A DNA stretch of 19,485 bases from an uncultured Oscillospiraceae bacterium (GCA_900770015.1 CAAGIU010000338.1:1-19485); one strand, 5' to 3'; positions 1-6,848 are shown, counted from the stretch's first letter. The notes: generated from the letters alone by a model not told the origin. Translations and numbers: made by a program.

Positions 1-90
1 CGGAGTACCCTCTCAGTCAGCCTGTTCGGCTGACAGCTCTCCCAAAGGGAGAGCCAAGGGCGCTGTAAGCGCCAGTGCAAATTGCAGGTT
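1..90. repeat. Partial copy of interspersed palindromic repeat (half A, reversed)
   Basis: The window opens inside a repeat seen again at 4588-4840, 6683-6753, 18036-18222 and 19406-19485. Three hairpins are visible: GTCAGCC/GGCTGAC (16-22 with 28-34), GCTCTCCC/GGGAGAGC (36-43 with 47-54) and GGCGCT/AGCGCC (59-64 with 68-73). It is in the opposite orientation to the copies at 4616 and 18050 and lies just downstream of the HAD gene. The other half lies outside the window. Confidence 0.85.
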
Positions 91-108
91 TTCGCATGAA
101 CAACCTGC
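84..108 (-). terminator. Possible weak terminator of the HAD/two-component operon
   Basis: GCAGGTT (84-90) and AACCTGC (102-108) form a 7-bp stem 20 nt past the stop codon of the last operon gene. There is no strong U-tract on the minus strand, so termination here is a guess; the repeat hairpins just beyond (36-73) could serve instead. Confidence 0.3.
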
Positions 109-127
109 TGCATTGGACTGTGCTTTT

Positions 128-895
128 TCAGAGCATCCCCTCCAGCACATCCTCCACCCGGCTGCACTGGCTGGGGTAGCGCCGGCGCAGGGCTTCCGCG
201 GCGGAGGCCATCAGGTGGGGGTGCCCCACGGCGTCCAGCATGGGCACATCGTTGTAGTTGTCGCCGAAGGCCATGACCTCCTCCGGCCCGATGTCCAGCG
301 CCCGGCACAGCGCCCGGATGCCCACACCCTTATCCGCCAGGGTGAAATCCAGCCATGCCTCCCCGGCGATGGCGACCTGGAACGTCTCCTCCCACCGGGG
401 CTTCAGGATGGGCTCCACCGCGGCAGCTCCGGGGCGGTAATAGGCGGAAATCTTCACAAAATCCTCGGGCATTTCCTCCGGGGAGCCGAGAATGGTGGTG
501 TTGTTGCCCACGAAATAGCGGATGTGGTCGATGTAGTCCTCCGTTTTGGGGCACAGATAGCTCATGTTGGTGCCGGAGATCAGCACCTCGCACTCGTCAA
601 TCGCCAGGATGTCCCGGCACAGCGCCAGTGACTTATCCCGTGGGATCACGGTTTTGGACAGCAGTGTCTGTCCCGGCCCGTAGACCACCGCTCCGTTTTC
701 GCACAGGAAGTACATCCGCTCCGCCGCCGGGGCAAAGAGGTTATACAGGCTGGTATACTGCCGCCCGCTGGCGGCGCAGACGGCAGTTCCCCGGTCCATC
801 AGGGCGTTGGCAGCGTCAAAAAATCTCCGGGGAATCTCCGTCTGCCCGTTTAGCAGCAGGGTTCCGTCGATATCGCTGGCTATGAGTCTGATCAT
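128..895 (-). CDS. Cof-type HAD-superfamily hydrolase
   Basis: A 255-residue protein of the Cof/IIB branch of the HAD superfamily, cytosolic Mg-dependent phosphatases that usually act on sugar phosphates or other small phosphorylated metabolites. Motif I is DIDGTLL (nucleophile D8, acid D10), motif II is the ASGR near residue 43, a motif III lysine sits in ADKGVG near 195, and motif IV is FGDNYNDVPML near 215. The cap is inserted between motifs II and III, as in type IIB. The ATG at 895 is chosen because AGGAGG lies 8 nt upstream. The stop of the response regulator overlaps it as ATGA, implying translational coupling as the last gene of the operon. The substrate cannot be read from the sequence. 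A link to the upstream sensory genes is suggested only by the operon. Confidence 0.9.
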   Translation of the reverse strand: MIRLIASDIDGTLLLNGQTEIPRRFFDAANALMDRGTAVCAASGRQYTSLYNLFAPAAERMYFLCENGAVVYGPGQTLLSKTVIPRDKSLALCRDILAIDECEVLISGTNMSYLCPKTEDYIDHIRYFVGNNTTILGSPEEMPEDFVKISAYYRPGAAAVEPILKPRWEETFQVAIAGEAWLDFTLADKGVGIRALCRALDIGPEEVMAFGDNYNDVPMLDAVGHPHLMASAAEALRRRYPSQCSRVEDVLEGML

Positions 896-1650
896 ATTCC
901 CTGCCTCCTGTCGGTTGTTTGCTGGTATTCCGAAGGGGTCATGCCCGTGAATTTCTTGAAGGTGGAGGAGAAATAGGCGATGTCCCGGTAGCCCACCTGC
1001 TCGGCCACCTCGTAGACCTTCACCCGGCAATCCTGGAGCCGCTCCATGGCCTTGTGGATGCGGTAGCGGGTCAGGTAGTTCAGCAGGGTGCAGTCCGTCT
1101 CCTTTTTGAAGGTGTGGCTGAGGTAGCCTTCGCTGATGTTCAGGCTCTTGGCCACGGTGCCGATGGAGATGTCCGGCTCGTTGTAGTGGCGGCTGATGTA
1201 GTCCATGGCCTCCTGGACGTATTTGCTTTTGTCCCCCTTCCGGGGCGCGCCGGGGAGGGCGCCGCCGGAGGCCTCGGCATCCATCCGCTCCCGCAGCTGC
1301 ATGACGGCGGCTTCCAGATCGCCGTCGTGGAAGGGCTTGAGCAGATAGTCCACCGCCCCCAGCCGCAGGGCACTGCGGGCGTAGGAGAAGCTGTCGTAGG
1401 CCGTGAGAATGATGACATGGGCGCGGCAGCCCTCGGAGCGGAGGATGCGCAGCATTTCAATGCCGTCCATCTGGGGCATTTTCAGATCCGTGATGATGAG
1501 GGTGGGCTCCAGTCTTCGGGCGGCCTCCAGGCCCTCCAGTCCGTTGGCGGCTTCCCCCACCACGGCGCAGCCCAGGGCGGCCCAGTCCACGGTGAGGACG
1601 ATGCCCTTGCGGATCATCTCCTCGTCCTCCACGATCAAAACCTTCAGCAT
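892..1650 (-). CDS. AraC-family response regulator (YesN type)
   Basis: A 252-residue two-component response regulator. The N-terminal receiver domain (about 1-120) has the acidic pocket VEDEE, the phospho-acceptor D55 in ITDLKMP, T83 in ILTAYD and K105 in YLLKPF. After a short Ala/Gly/Pro linker, residues about 145-247 carry two helix-turn-helix motifs of the AraC/XylS type (ISIGTVAKSLNISEGYLSHTF, then VAEQVGYRDIAYFSSTFKK and the usual TGMTPSEYQ end). It binds DNA and presumably activates sugar- or ligand-responsive genes, as YesN-type regulators do. The ATG at 1650 overlaps the last 7 nt of the kinase gene. The partner kinase is certain from gene order. The regulon is unknown, as no obvious target transporter lies in the window. 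Confidence 0.95.
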   Translation of the reverse strand: MLKVLIVEDEEMIRKGIVLTVDWAALGCAVVGEAANGLEGLEAARRLEPTLIITDLKMPQMDGIEMLRILRSEGCRAHVIILTAYDSFSYARSALRLGAVDYLLKPFHDGDLEAAVMQLRERMDAEASGGALPGAPRKGDKSKYVQEAMDYISRHYNEPDISIGTVAKSLNISEGYLSHTFKKETDCTLLNYLTRYRIHKAMERLQDCRVKVYEVAEQVGYRDIAYFSSTFKKFTGMTPSEYQQTTDRRQGI

Positions 1651-3335
1651 TCGCTTTCCTCCTCGTATCGTATGGGAAGGACGGCGGTGACGGAGGCACC
1701 GATGCCCCCCTCGCCCCGGCCCAGGAACAGGCCGCAGCTCTCCCCGTAATTCCTGCGCAGAATGGTGTCCACATTGTATAGTCCCAGATGACCCTTGGCG
1801 GAATCCGCGTCCCGGCGGTAGGGCTGCCCCGCCATTTCCTCCGGGAAGCCCCTGCCGTTGTCGGTGACGGTGATGCGCAGAAGACCGGTATCCTCCTCCG
1901 CGCCGATGCGGATGGCGCCTCCTGCCACGTCGGACAGGCCGTGCAGGATGGCGTTTTCCACAATGGGCTGCAGGATCATCTTGGGCACCATGCAGTCGTA
2001 CAGCTCCTCCGGGATGGCCAGGGTGAAGCTGAAGTCGTCGGACAGCCGGATCTTCTGGATCTCGATGTACCGCTCCAGGATCTCCACCTCCCGGTACAGC
2101 GGCACGAATTCCTCCGCTGAGATACAAAACCGCAGAATGTCCGCCAGATTGGTGGACATCAGCGCCACCTGGGGCACCTTGTTGATCTTGCTGATCCATT
2201 TCATGGTGTCCAGGGTATTGCACAGGAAGTGGGGGTTCAGCTGGGCCTGGAGCATCCGGATCTGGGCCTCGTTCAGCTCCTGCTGGTTGCGCAGCAGCTC
2301 CCGGCGGTTGGCCTTCAGGGCGGATACCATCCGGTTGAACCGGCTGGCCAGCTGCGCCAGCTCGTCGGTGCCGGGGATCTCCACCTGGGTCTCCAGGTCG
2401 TCGCGCTGCACCTGGTCGAAGGCCTGCTGCAGCCGGGAGACGGGATTGGAGATCTGACGGCTGATGGGCAGGCTCACCGCCACGGAGATCACCACGCTGA
2501 TGACGGCGCAGATGATGCCCGTGGTGGTCAGCAGCTGCACCGTCCGCCCGGTGTAGAGCACGGGCTGCCGCAGGGCCAGATACAGCCCGGTGGCCTCATG
2601 GCGTCGGACGGTGCAGGCATAGCTGTCGTCCCCCAGCCGCTCTCCGGCCAGAAGCTGCTGCCGGAGCACCGGAGCCAGGGACTGGGTCAGGTAGCTTTCG
2701 GAGCTGTAAACCGGACGGAAAAAGCGGCTGAGGATCATCACGTCGTTCTGCCCGTATTTGCCGTCCAGCAGGGCGTGGAAGCCGGCCAGGTACATCCGCA
2801 TGACGAGATACCCGGTGCACCCGTCCTCCTCCTTCAGCTGCACCGCCCCCAGCAGCAGCGCCGCGCCGGTGTCCGAGGGGTCTTCGCTGGCATAGAAGAC
2901 CGGCTCATATGGGTTTGCCGCCGCGCCGGAAAGGACGCCCCAGTCGGTGGGCAGGTCGCCGGAGACGCTGCCCCGGGTGGAGTAGCGGCAGATGCCGCCG
3001 GCATCGTACAGATCGAACACCGCGTAGCTGCGGAAGCTGTCGGTGGCGTCGAAGAGCATGGTGTTCATTTTCAGGCGGCTGCCCTGCCCGGAGGCCAGAT
3101 CGTGGATCACGGAGTCGGAATCCAGCAGCCGTTCCCCGGAGGATACCAGGGCGTCGCTGACGGCGTCCAGGCTTTCCAGCAGAATTTCCGACTGCCGTTC
3201 GGCCTCCTCCTGGGTCCGGCGGTCCATCTGCAGCCGGGTGATCTGCACCATCAGCACCGTGCAGATCAGCAGCGGGATCAGGGACGCCAGAAGCATGGCC
3301 CCGAACAGGCGGCGGCGGAAGGAAGCTCGTTTCAT
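1644..3335 (-). CDS. Two-TM sensor histidine kinase (YesM/LytS family)
   Basis: A 563-residue membrane kinase. TM1 is about residues 11-33 and TM2 about 268-292, enclosing a roughly 235-residue extracytoplasmic sensor region likely of Cache type (inferred from size and topology only). A HAMP segment follows (about 293-345, with NPVSRLQQAF), then a His_kinase domain with phospho-acceptor H369 in QLNPHFLCNTLD. The ATPase has an N-box around N461 (QPIVENAILHG) and a G-box DNGRGFPEE at 492-500, plus a second glycine box at GHLGLYNV. The ATG at 3335 overlaps the stop of the binding-protein gene (ATGA), and the gene runs 7 nt into the response regulator. The exported binding protein encoded just upstream may be its ligand-presenting partner, an inference from context. 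Confidence 0.95.
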   Translation of the reverse strand: MKRASFRRRLFGAMLLASLIPLLICTVLMVQITRLQMDRRTQEEAERQSEILLESLDAVSDALVSSGERLLDSDSVIHDLASGQGSRLKMNTMLFDATDSFRSYAVFDLYDAGGICRYSTRGSVSGDLPTDWGVLSGAAANPYEPVFYASEDPSDTGAALLLGAVQLKEEDGCTGYLVMRMYLAGFHALLDGKYGQNDVMILSRFFRPVYSSESYLTQSLAPVLRQQLLAGERLGDDSYACTVRRHEATGLYLALRQPVLYTGRTVQLLTTTGIICAVISVVISVAVSLPISRQISNPVSRLQQAFDQVQRDDLETQVEIPGTDELAQLASRFNRMVSALKANRRELLRNQQELNEAQIRMLQAQLNPHFLCNTLDTMKWISKINKVPQVALMSTNLADILRFCISAEEFVPLYREVEILERYIEIQKIRLSDDFSFTLAIPEELYDCMVPKMILQPIVENAILHGLSDVAGGAIRIGAEEDTGLLRITVTDNGRGFPEEMAGQPYRRDADSAKGHLGLYNVDTILRRNYGESCGLFLGRGEGGIGASVTAVLPIRYEEESEC

Positions 3336-4336
3336 TTTGCCGCCTCCTGCATCTTATCGTTCCACCGGGCCAGAATGTCATCCCGGTTTTCCGCCGCCCA
3401 GGCGTCATCGTAGCGCACCAGCGCCATGTCCTCCAGGGCCGGCAGCGCTTCCGGCGCATCCACCCCGGCCCGGACGGCCCTGCGGTAGAACCGGCTGCCC
3501 AGCAGCTGCTGCACCGCTTCGCTCAGGGTGAAGTCCAGAAACGCCACGGCGTTTTCTTCGTGGGGCGCCCCCAGAACCACGGCGGTGCCGTCGGGGACGC
3601 AGCTGGTGCCCTCCTTTGGATAGACGATGGCCAGGTTGTCCCCGGCGGCGATGCGCTGCATGGCGGTCTCCTCCAGGGTGATGCCCACGAGATACGTGCC
3701 GTCGGCCACGGCGCTGAGAACGTCGCCGGAGGAATCCAGCTGGCGTCCTTCCAGCTGCGCGGGCAGGGCTTCCAGAATTTCATCCCCGCAGGCGTAGCGG
3801 GCGGTGACCAGAGCGGTGAAGGAGGAGGCGGATTTGGCGGGGTCTGCAAAGGCGATCTTCCCGGCAAACTCCGGGCGCAGCAGGTCCTCCCACCCGGTAA
3901 GGCAGGCGGGGTCCACCAGCTTGGTGTTGTAAATCAGCACCACGGGCAGGGCGGAGAAGGGCGTCCACGCGGCATTGCCCTGCCGGAATTCCTCCTGCAA
4001 AGCGCCGCCGTTGGGGCAGTCCGCCTGCCGGAACAGCTCCCGGTGGGCGCTGAGGGTCTCCACGCCGCCGCCGAACATGATGTCGGCTCTGGGCGCGGCC
4101 TGCTCCTGCTCGATGCGCTCCAGCAGCTGGCTGGTGCCGCCGGTGACGATCTCCACCCAGATCCCGGTGCGCTCCTCAAATTCCCGGATGATGGGCCGGT
4201 AGACCTCCTCCTTGTGGGAGGTATAGATCATCAGCCGCCGGCTCTCCTCCGGGGCCAGCCCCGTGGGCATGGCCGCCCCGGCGCAGCCGGTGAGCAGCAG
4301 CGCGGCCAGCAAAAGGGGAAGAAACCGCTTTTTCAT
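3332..4336 (-). CDS. Lipoprotein extracellular solute-binding protein (FbpA/PgtC-like)
   Basis: A 334-residue secreted lipoprotein. The start gives a short basic N-terminus, a leucine/alanine hydrophobic core and the lipobox LTGC with C18 as the lipidated residue, so it is anchored on the outer face of the membrane. The mature part begins with IYTSHKEEVYRPIIREFEE and includes ADIMFGGGVE, the pattern of the iron/thiamine/phosphonate-type periplasmic-binding proteins. No permease or ATPase gene for uptake accompanies it; it sits between a 74-residue protein and a histidine kinase whose start overlaps its stop by 4 nt. In the Salmonella pgtABC system a similar binding protein (PgtC) serves in signalling with a kinase and regulator, so a sensory role is likely here. 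The ligand (iron chelate, phosphonate, sugar phosphate or other) cannot be decided. The ATG at 4336 is preferred because it creates the signal peptide. Confidence 0.88.
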   Translation of the reverse strand: MKKRFLPLLLAALLLTGCAGAAMPTGLAPEESRRLMIYTSHKEEVYRPIIREFEERTGIWVEIVTGGTSQLLERIEQEQAAPRADIMFGGGVETLSAHRELFRQADCPNGGALQEEFRQGNAAWTPFSALPVVLIYNTKLVDPACLTGWEDLLRPEFAGKIAFADPAKSASSFTALVTARYACGDEILEALPAQLEGRQLDSSGDVLSAVADGTYLVGITLEETAMQRIAAGDNLAIVYPKEGTSCVPDGTAVVLGAPHEENAVAFLDFTLSEAVQQLLGSRFYRRAVRAGVDAPEALPALEDMALVRYDDAWAAENRDDILARWNDKMQEAAK

Positions 4337-4344
4337 GGGCGGCC

Positions 4345-4569
4345 TCACAGCTTTGTGAACACAAATTTCTGGATCAGCCCGTCGCAGACGGCGTGGACGG
4401 TGACGCTGTCGCCGCTGCCCTGGGCCGAGACCTCGATGTCTGTGCCTTTGAGCACGGAGCGGACGTATTCGGCGGGGTCGTCGCATTCGATCTCCTCGAA
4501 AAACACGTCCCGCATCTGATTGTTCCGGCAGAGATTCTTGATCTCCCGAACCAGCTCGTATTCTGCCAT
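4345..4569 (-). CDS. Small conserved-looking protein of unknown function, first operon gene
   Basis: A 74-residue cytosolic protein with no signal peptide or membrane segment. It is acidic in the middle (FFEEIECDDPAEYV) and ends in a beta-strand-like stretch (LIQKFVFTKL). I do not recognise the family. It is likely real: AGGAGG lies 8 nt before the ATG at 4569, its stop is 8 nt before the start of the lipoprotein gene, and the four genes behind it are closely packed on the same strand. Its fixed place at the head of a sensory operon hints at a small accessory or regulatory role, but nothing in the sequence shows one. Two cysteines (in NLCRNN and HAVCDG) plus one in IECDD are present without a clear metal-binding spacing. 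Confidence 0.75.
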   Translation of the reverse strand: MAEYELVREIKNLCRNNQMRDVFFEEIECDDPAEYVRSVLKGTDIEVSAQGSGDSVTVHAVCDGLIQKFVFTKL

Positions 4570-4587
4570 GGCGTATACCTCCTGTCA

Positions 4588-4840
4588 TCAATTGTGCGTA
4601 CCGGCTTTGCGCTTACAGCGCCCTTGGCTCTCCCTTTGGGAGAGCTGTCAGCCGAACAGGCTGACTGAGAGGGTACCCGGTTGAGGGGTGGAATCGGGTG
4701 ATTGTTACGCCGGACCCTCTCAGTCTGCCCCTTACGGGGCAGCCAGCTCTCCCAAAGGGAGAGCCAAGGTCGCTTCGCTCCGCAAAAACGATACCGCCAA
4801 ATTCCAATTTGCCTTCTCAAACCGATTTGCACATTATGCT
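4588..4840. repeat. Full composite interspersed repeat (MITE-like), copy 2
   Basis: A non-coding element built of two facing halves. Half A (4616-4678) has the GGCTCTCCC palindrome and the GTCAGCC/GGCTGAC hairpin; half B (4712-4782) has CTGCCCC/GGGGCAG and the same palindrome inverted. The outer arms of the two halves match as an inverted repeat starting CCTTGGCTCTCCC. The ends look like degenerate terminal inverted repeats: AATTGTGCGTACCGG on the left and CCGATTTGCACATTAT on the right. The same composite recurs at 18036-18222 in the same orientation. No transposase is present, so if mobile it would be non-autonomous. Confidence 0.85.
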
Positions 4841-4843
4841 CCT

Positions 4844-4872
4844 ATTTTAATCCCTGCCCCGGCAAAATGCAA
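4844..4872 (-). promoter_or_regulatory. Predicted sigma-A promoter of the sensory operon
   Basis: On the minus strand TTGCAT (4872-4867) is followed after 17 nt by TAAAAT (4849-4844). Transcription would start near 4837, so the roughly 265-nt leader would contain the whole composite repeat before the first gene at 4569. The promoter overlaps a CTGCCCCGGC/GCCGGGGCAG inverted repeat (4854-4863 with 4902-4911). Confidence 0.45.
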
Positions 4873-4975
4873 CGGGCGAATGCCGCATTGCCCTGTTTTT
4901 CGCCGGGGCAGACGGAAAAAAGATTATGATTTTATGAATTTTTCATTTCCGGGGCCTTTTCCCTGATCCTGACAG

Positions 4976-5004
4976 TTGACGAAAACCCCGGATGGCAATA
5001 TAAT
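4976..5004 (+). promoter_or_regulatory. Strong sigma-A promoter of the 6S-like RNA
   Basis: TTGACG (4976-4981), 17-nt spacer, perfect TATAAT (4999-5004). The predicted start at about 5008-5011 falls at the beginning of the closing stem of the RNA described next. Confidence 0.8.
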
Positions 5005-5006
5005 AA

Positions 5007-5172
5007 AGGCAATACCGCATAATGGGGCAAGGAGATTCGGGCAGTGTTTTGCCCCAAGCGAAAGTATGGAAAATGCAGGAATACTGGATGTATTCCCCAT
5101 TTTTCATACTGCACGATTGGGGCAAAAGATCCGTCGAAGCCCGCAGCTCCCACCTAAGCGGTGTTGCCTAAA
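5007..5172 (+). ncRNA. ssrS: Rod-like structured RNA, probable 6S RNA
   Basis: About 165 nt can fold into one long interrupted hairpin. The closing stem pairs 5007-5018 (AGGCAATACCGC) with 5158-5169 over 12 bp with one G-U pair. Next comes an asymmetric open bubble (12 nt at 5019-5030 against 7 nt at 5151-5157), then GGAG/CTCC (5031-5034 with 5147-5150) and CGGGC/GCCCG (5038-5042 with 5139-5143). An 11-bp perfect stem (5047-5057 with 5117-5127), a 12-bp stem with one G-U (5063-5074 with 5099-5110) and a 7-bp apical stem (5078-5084 with 5090-5096) complete it. Size, closing stem, large central bubble and strong promoter are the traits of 6S RNA, which mimics an open promoter and binds sigma-A RNA polymerase. 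I judged this from structure, not from a covariance model. It could instead be a structured leader of the gene at 5238, since no clear terminator separates them. Confidence 0.6.
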
Positions 5173-5237
5173 GGTTACAAAATAGAAAAACTCTATCCTG
5201 CCGCTTCCCGGCAGAAAGATATTCCGGAGGATCTGCT

Positions 5238-6614
5238 ATGAAAAAAATCGCGTCTGTGCTGATGGTGCTGCTTTTGGCCTGCACATTGATCTGCGTGTTC
5301 CTCTCCCCCGCATATGCCGAGGGCGGGATCACCCCTGACCCCATCGGCCCTGTGGAGTCCACCCCCACGGTGCCTGTGACCACCCAGCCGCCCACGGAGT
5401 CCACCGCGCCCTCCACCGAGCCCACGGCCCCCTCCACCGAGCCGACGGCCCCCTCCACGGAGCCCACGGTGCCTTCCACGGAGCCCACGGCCCCGTCCAC
5501 CGAACCCACGGCGCCCTCCACGGCGCCCACGGCCCCGTCCACCGAGCCCACCGCGCCTTCCACCGAACCCACGGTTCCCTCCACCGCCCCCACCACCCCC
5601 ACCGCCCCTTCCACGGAGCCCGTCTCCGGCATCCCCGTGGTGACCAAGGACCCCACCGGTGAGACCGTCAACGAGGGCGGCTACGCGGAATTCGTGGCCA
5701 GAGCCAATTACTGCGAAAAGATCATCTGGCACCTGATGAGCCCCGGCGGCGGCACCGACATTCTTGCCCAGGATGCCCCCGCCCGGTTCGGCGGCCTGGT
5801 GGTCACCGGTCTGGGCACCGAGCGTCTGGGTCTGAACAACATCCCCAAGGATCTGAATGAGTGGCGGGTCCGGGCCGAGTTCATCGGCAGGGACGGCAAT
5901 GCCTGGAGCGCCAGCGCCATCATCAATGTGATGAATCAGGAGCTGAAGGCTCCCACCATCACCGAGCAGCCCAAAAGCGCCAGCCTGAAGGCAGGGGAAG
6001 CCACCGTGCTGAAGGTGGGCGCCACCGCCTCCGATGCCGGCGCCACGCTGACCTACCAGTGGTACCGGAATACCGCCAACTCCAACATCGGCGGCAAGGC
6101 CATTCTCGGCGCCACCGGTGCCACCTTCACCCCGGATTATATCAGCGGCACCACCTATTATTACTGTGCCGTGCGCACCGCCTCCGGCAATGAGATCAGC
6201 GCCGCCAGCAAGACCCAGTGCGCCGCCGTTGTCTATGAGGCGGTGGAGGAGACCACCGCACCCACCACCGCACCCACCACCGCCCCCACCACGGAGCCGG
6301 AACCCTCCACCGAAATGACGGAGCAGACGGAGCCCGAGGAGACTCTGCCCACCGTGACGCCCAAGCGCAGCAACACCCTGCTGGTCATCGTGGTGGCGGT
6401 GATCATCGTCATTGCCCTCCTGGGCATCCTGGCCACCGTGCTCATCCTGAAGTTCTATCCCAGAGACGACGGCGACGAGGATGACGATGTGATCTTCGCG
6501 GAGGATTACAACGCCGAACATCCCACCGCCCCCGCCGACAAGCCCGCCGACGACGAATGGGACGACCTCAGCGACCTGGGCGACCTGAATTTCTACCTGG
6601 ACGACGATAAATAA
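5238..6614 (+). CDS. Secreted Ig-like, Thr/Pro-rich surface protein with C-terminal membrane anchor
   Basis: A 458-residue protein with a signal peptide (1-27, cleavage likely after AYA), a low-complexity stalk of about ten 7-residue units of the form TEPTAPS (53-128), an Ig-like beta region (about 131-235) and a second one (about 236-334) with the typical TEQPKSASLKAGE start, LTYQWYRN and YYYCAV strands. A second Thr/Pro linker (339-375), one TM helix (380-407) and an acidic cytoplasmic tail (408-458) follow. It is probably displayed on the cell surface, the stalk spanning the wall. There is no LPXTG sorting motif. GGAGG (5226-5230) precedes the ATG at 5238. No promoter is evident between the 6S-like RNA and the gene, so read-through from the promoter at 4976 is possible. 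The ligand is unknown; adhesion is a reasonable guess. Confidence 0.85.
   Translation: MKKIASVLMVLLLACTLICVFLSPAYAEGGITPDPIGPVESTPTVPVTTQPPTESTAPSTEPTAPSTEPTAPSTEPTVPSTEPTAPSTEPTAPSTAPTAPSTEPTAPSTEPTVPSTAPTTPTAPSTEPVSGIPVVTKDPTGETVNEGGYAEFVARANYCEKIIWHLMSPGGGTDILAQDAPARFGGLVVTGLGTERLGLNNIPKDLNEWRVRAEFIGRDGNAWSASAIINVMNQELKAPTITEQPKSASLKAGEATVLKVGATASDAGATLTYQWYRNTANSNIGGKAILGATGATFTPDYISGTTYYYCAVRTASGNEISAASKTQCAAVVYEAVEETTAPTTAPTTAPTTEPEPSTEMTEQTEPEETLPTVTPKRSNTLLVIVVAVIIVIALLGILATVLILKFYPRDDGDEDDDVIFAEDYNAEHPTAPADKPADDEWDDLSDLGDLNFYLDDDK
5394..5621 (+). repeat. In-frame 21-bp tandem repeat encoding TEPTAPS units
   Basis: About ten degenerate 21-bp units inside the surface-protein gene encode a Thr/Pro/Ser stalk (residues 53-128). 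Variants include TEPTVPS and TAPTAPS. Unit number could change by slippage or recombination without breaking the frame. Confidence 0.9.
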
Positions 6615-6623
6615 TTCACCCCA

Positions 6624-6658
6624 CATGGCTGCCCACCCCGGGCGGCCATGATTTTTTT
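6624..6658 (+). terminator. Rho-independent terminator of the surface-protein gene
   Basis: CATGGC(T)GCCC pairs with GGGC(G)GCCATG around a short loop (6624-6650), followed by seven T residues (6652-6658), 10 nt after the stop codon. Confidence 0.9.
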
Positions 6659-6682
6659 ATGGATTCACCGGCCTGACACGGA

Positions 6683-6753
6683 AAATTGCAATTTATCGCA
6701 CCGGCGCTCACAGCGCCCTTGGCTCTCCCAAAGGGAGAGCCAAATTACAATTC
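6683..6753. repeat. Short copy of the interspersed palindromic repeat (copy 3)
   Basis: A reduced form: AATTGCAATTTATCGCAC, the GGCGCTCACAGCGCC hairpin, CTTGGCTCTCCC/GGGAGAGCC, and a closing CAAATTACAATT. The inner GTCAGCC hairpin and half B of the full element are missing. It lies between the terminator and the TetR promoter. Confidence 0.8.
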
Positions 6754-6799
6754 CTCCATCTGCCGGGGGAAGCCGGTCAGCTTTTTTTCAAAAGGGGTC

Positions 6800-6827
6800 T
6801 TCCCAAAAACGGTCAATGGAGTATAAT
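6800..6827 (+). promoter_or_regulatory. Predicted promoter of the TetR/ABC operon
   Basis: Perfect TATAAT at 6822-6827 with a weak TTCCCA -35 at 6800-6805 (16-nt spacer). The start would be near 6833, inside the palindrome described next. Confidence 0.65.
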
Positions 6828-6831
6828 GGAA

Positions 6832-6848
6832 TTAACCGGTCCGGTCAA
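6832..6848. promoter_or_regulatory. Likely TetR operator overlapping the transcription start
   Basis: TTAACCGG-T-CCGGTCAA is a 17-bp near-perfect inverted repeat with half-site TT(A/G)ACCGG, placed directly after the -10 box. A further half-site CGGTCAA occurs at 6810-6816, between the -35 and -10 boxes. The position fits autorepression by the TetR-type protein encoded immediately downstream. Confidence 0.6.

Noticed and set aside
2229..3413. 394-codon plus-strand reading frame
   Set aside because: Antisense of the histidine kinase, whose motifs are intact.
4616..4782. CRISPR or rRNA-like structured locus
   Set aside because: The palindromes recur as dispersed single elements, not as a regular array, and match no rRNA.
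5007..5172. Metabolite riboswitch upstream of the surface protein
   Set aside because: I see no known riboswitch core; the single long rod with one central bubble fits 6S RNA better. Left open as a structured leader.
5394..5621. Possible CRISPR array
   Set aside because: The repeats are contiguous 21-bp coding units with no spacers and no cas genes are present.
5193..6626. Glycine-rich 477-codon reading frame on the minus strand
   Set aside because: It is the complement of the Thr/Pro-repeat surface protein; the plus-strand frame has a signal peptide, ribosome site, TM anchor and terminator.
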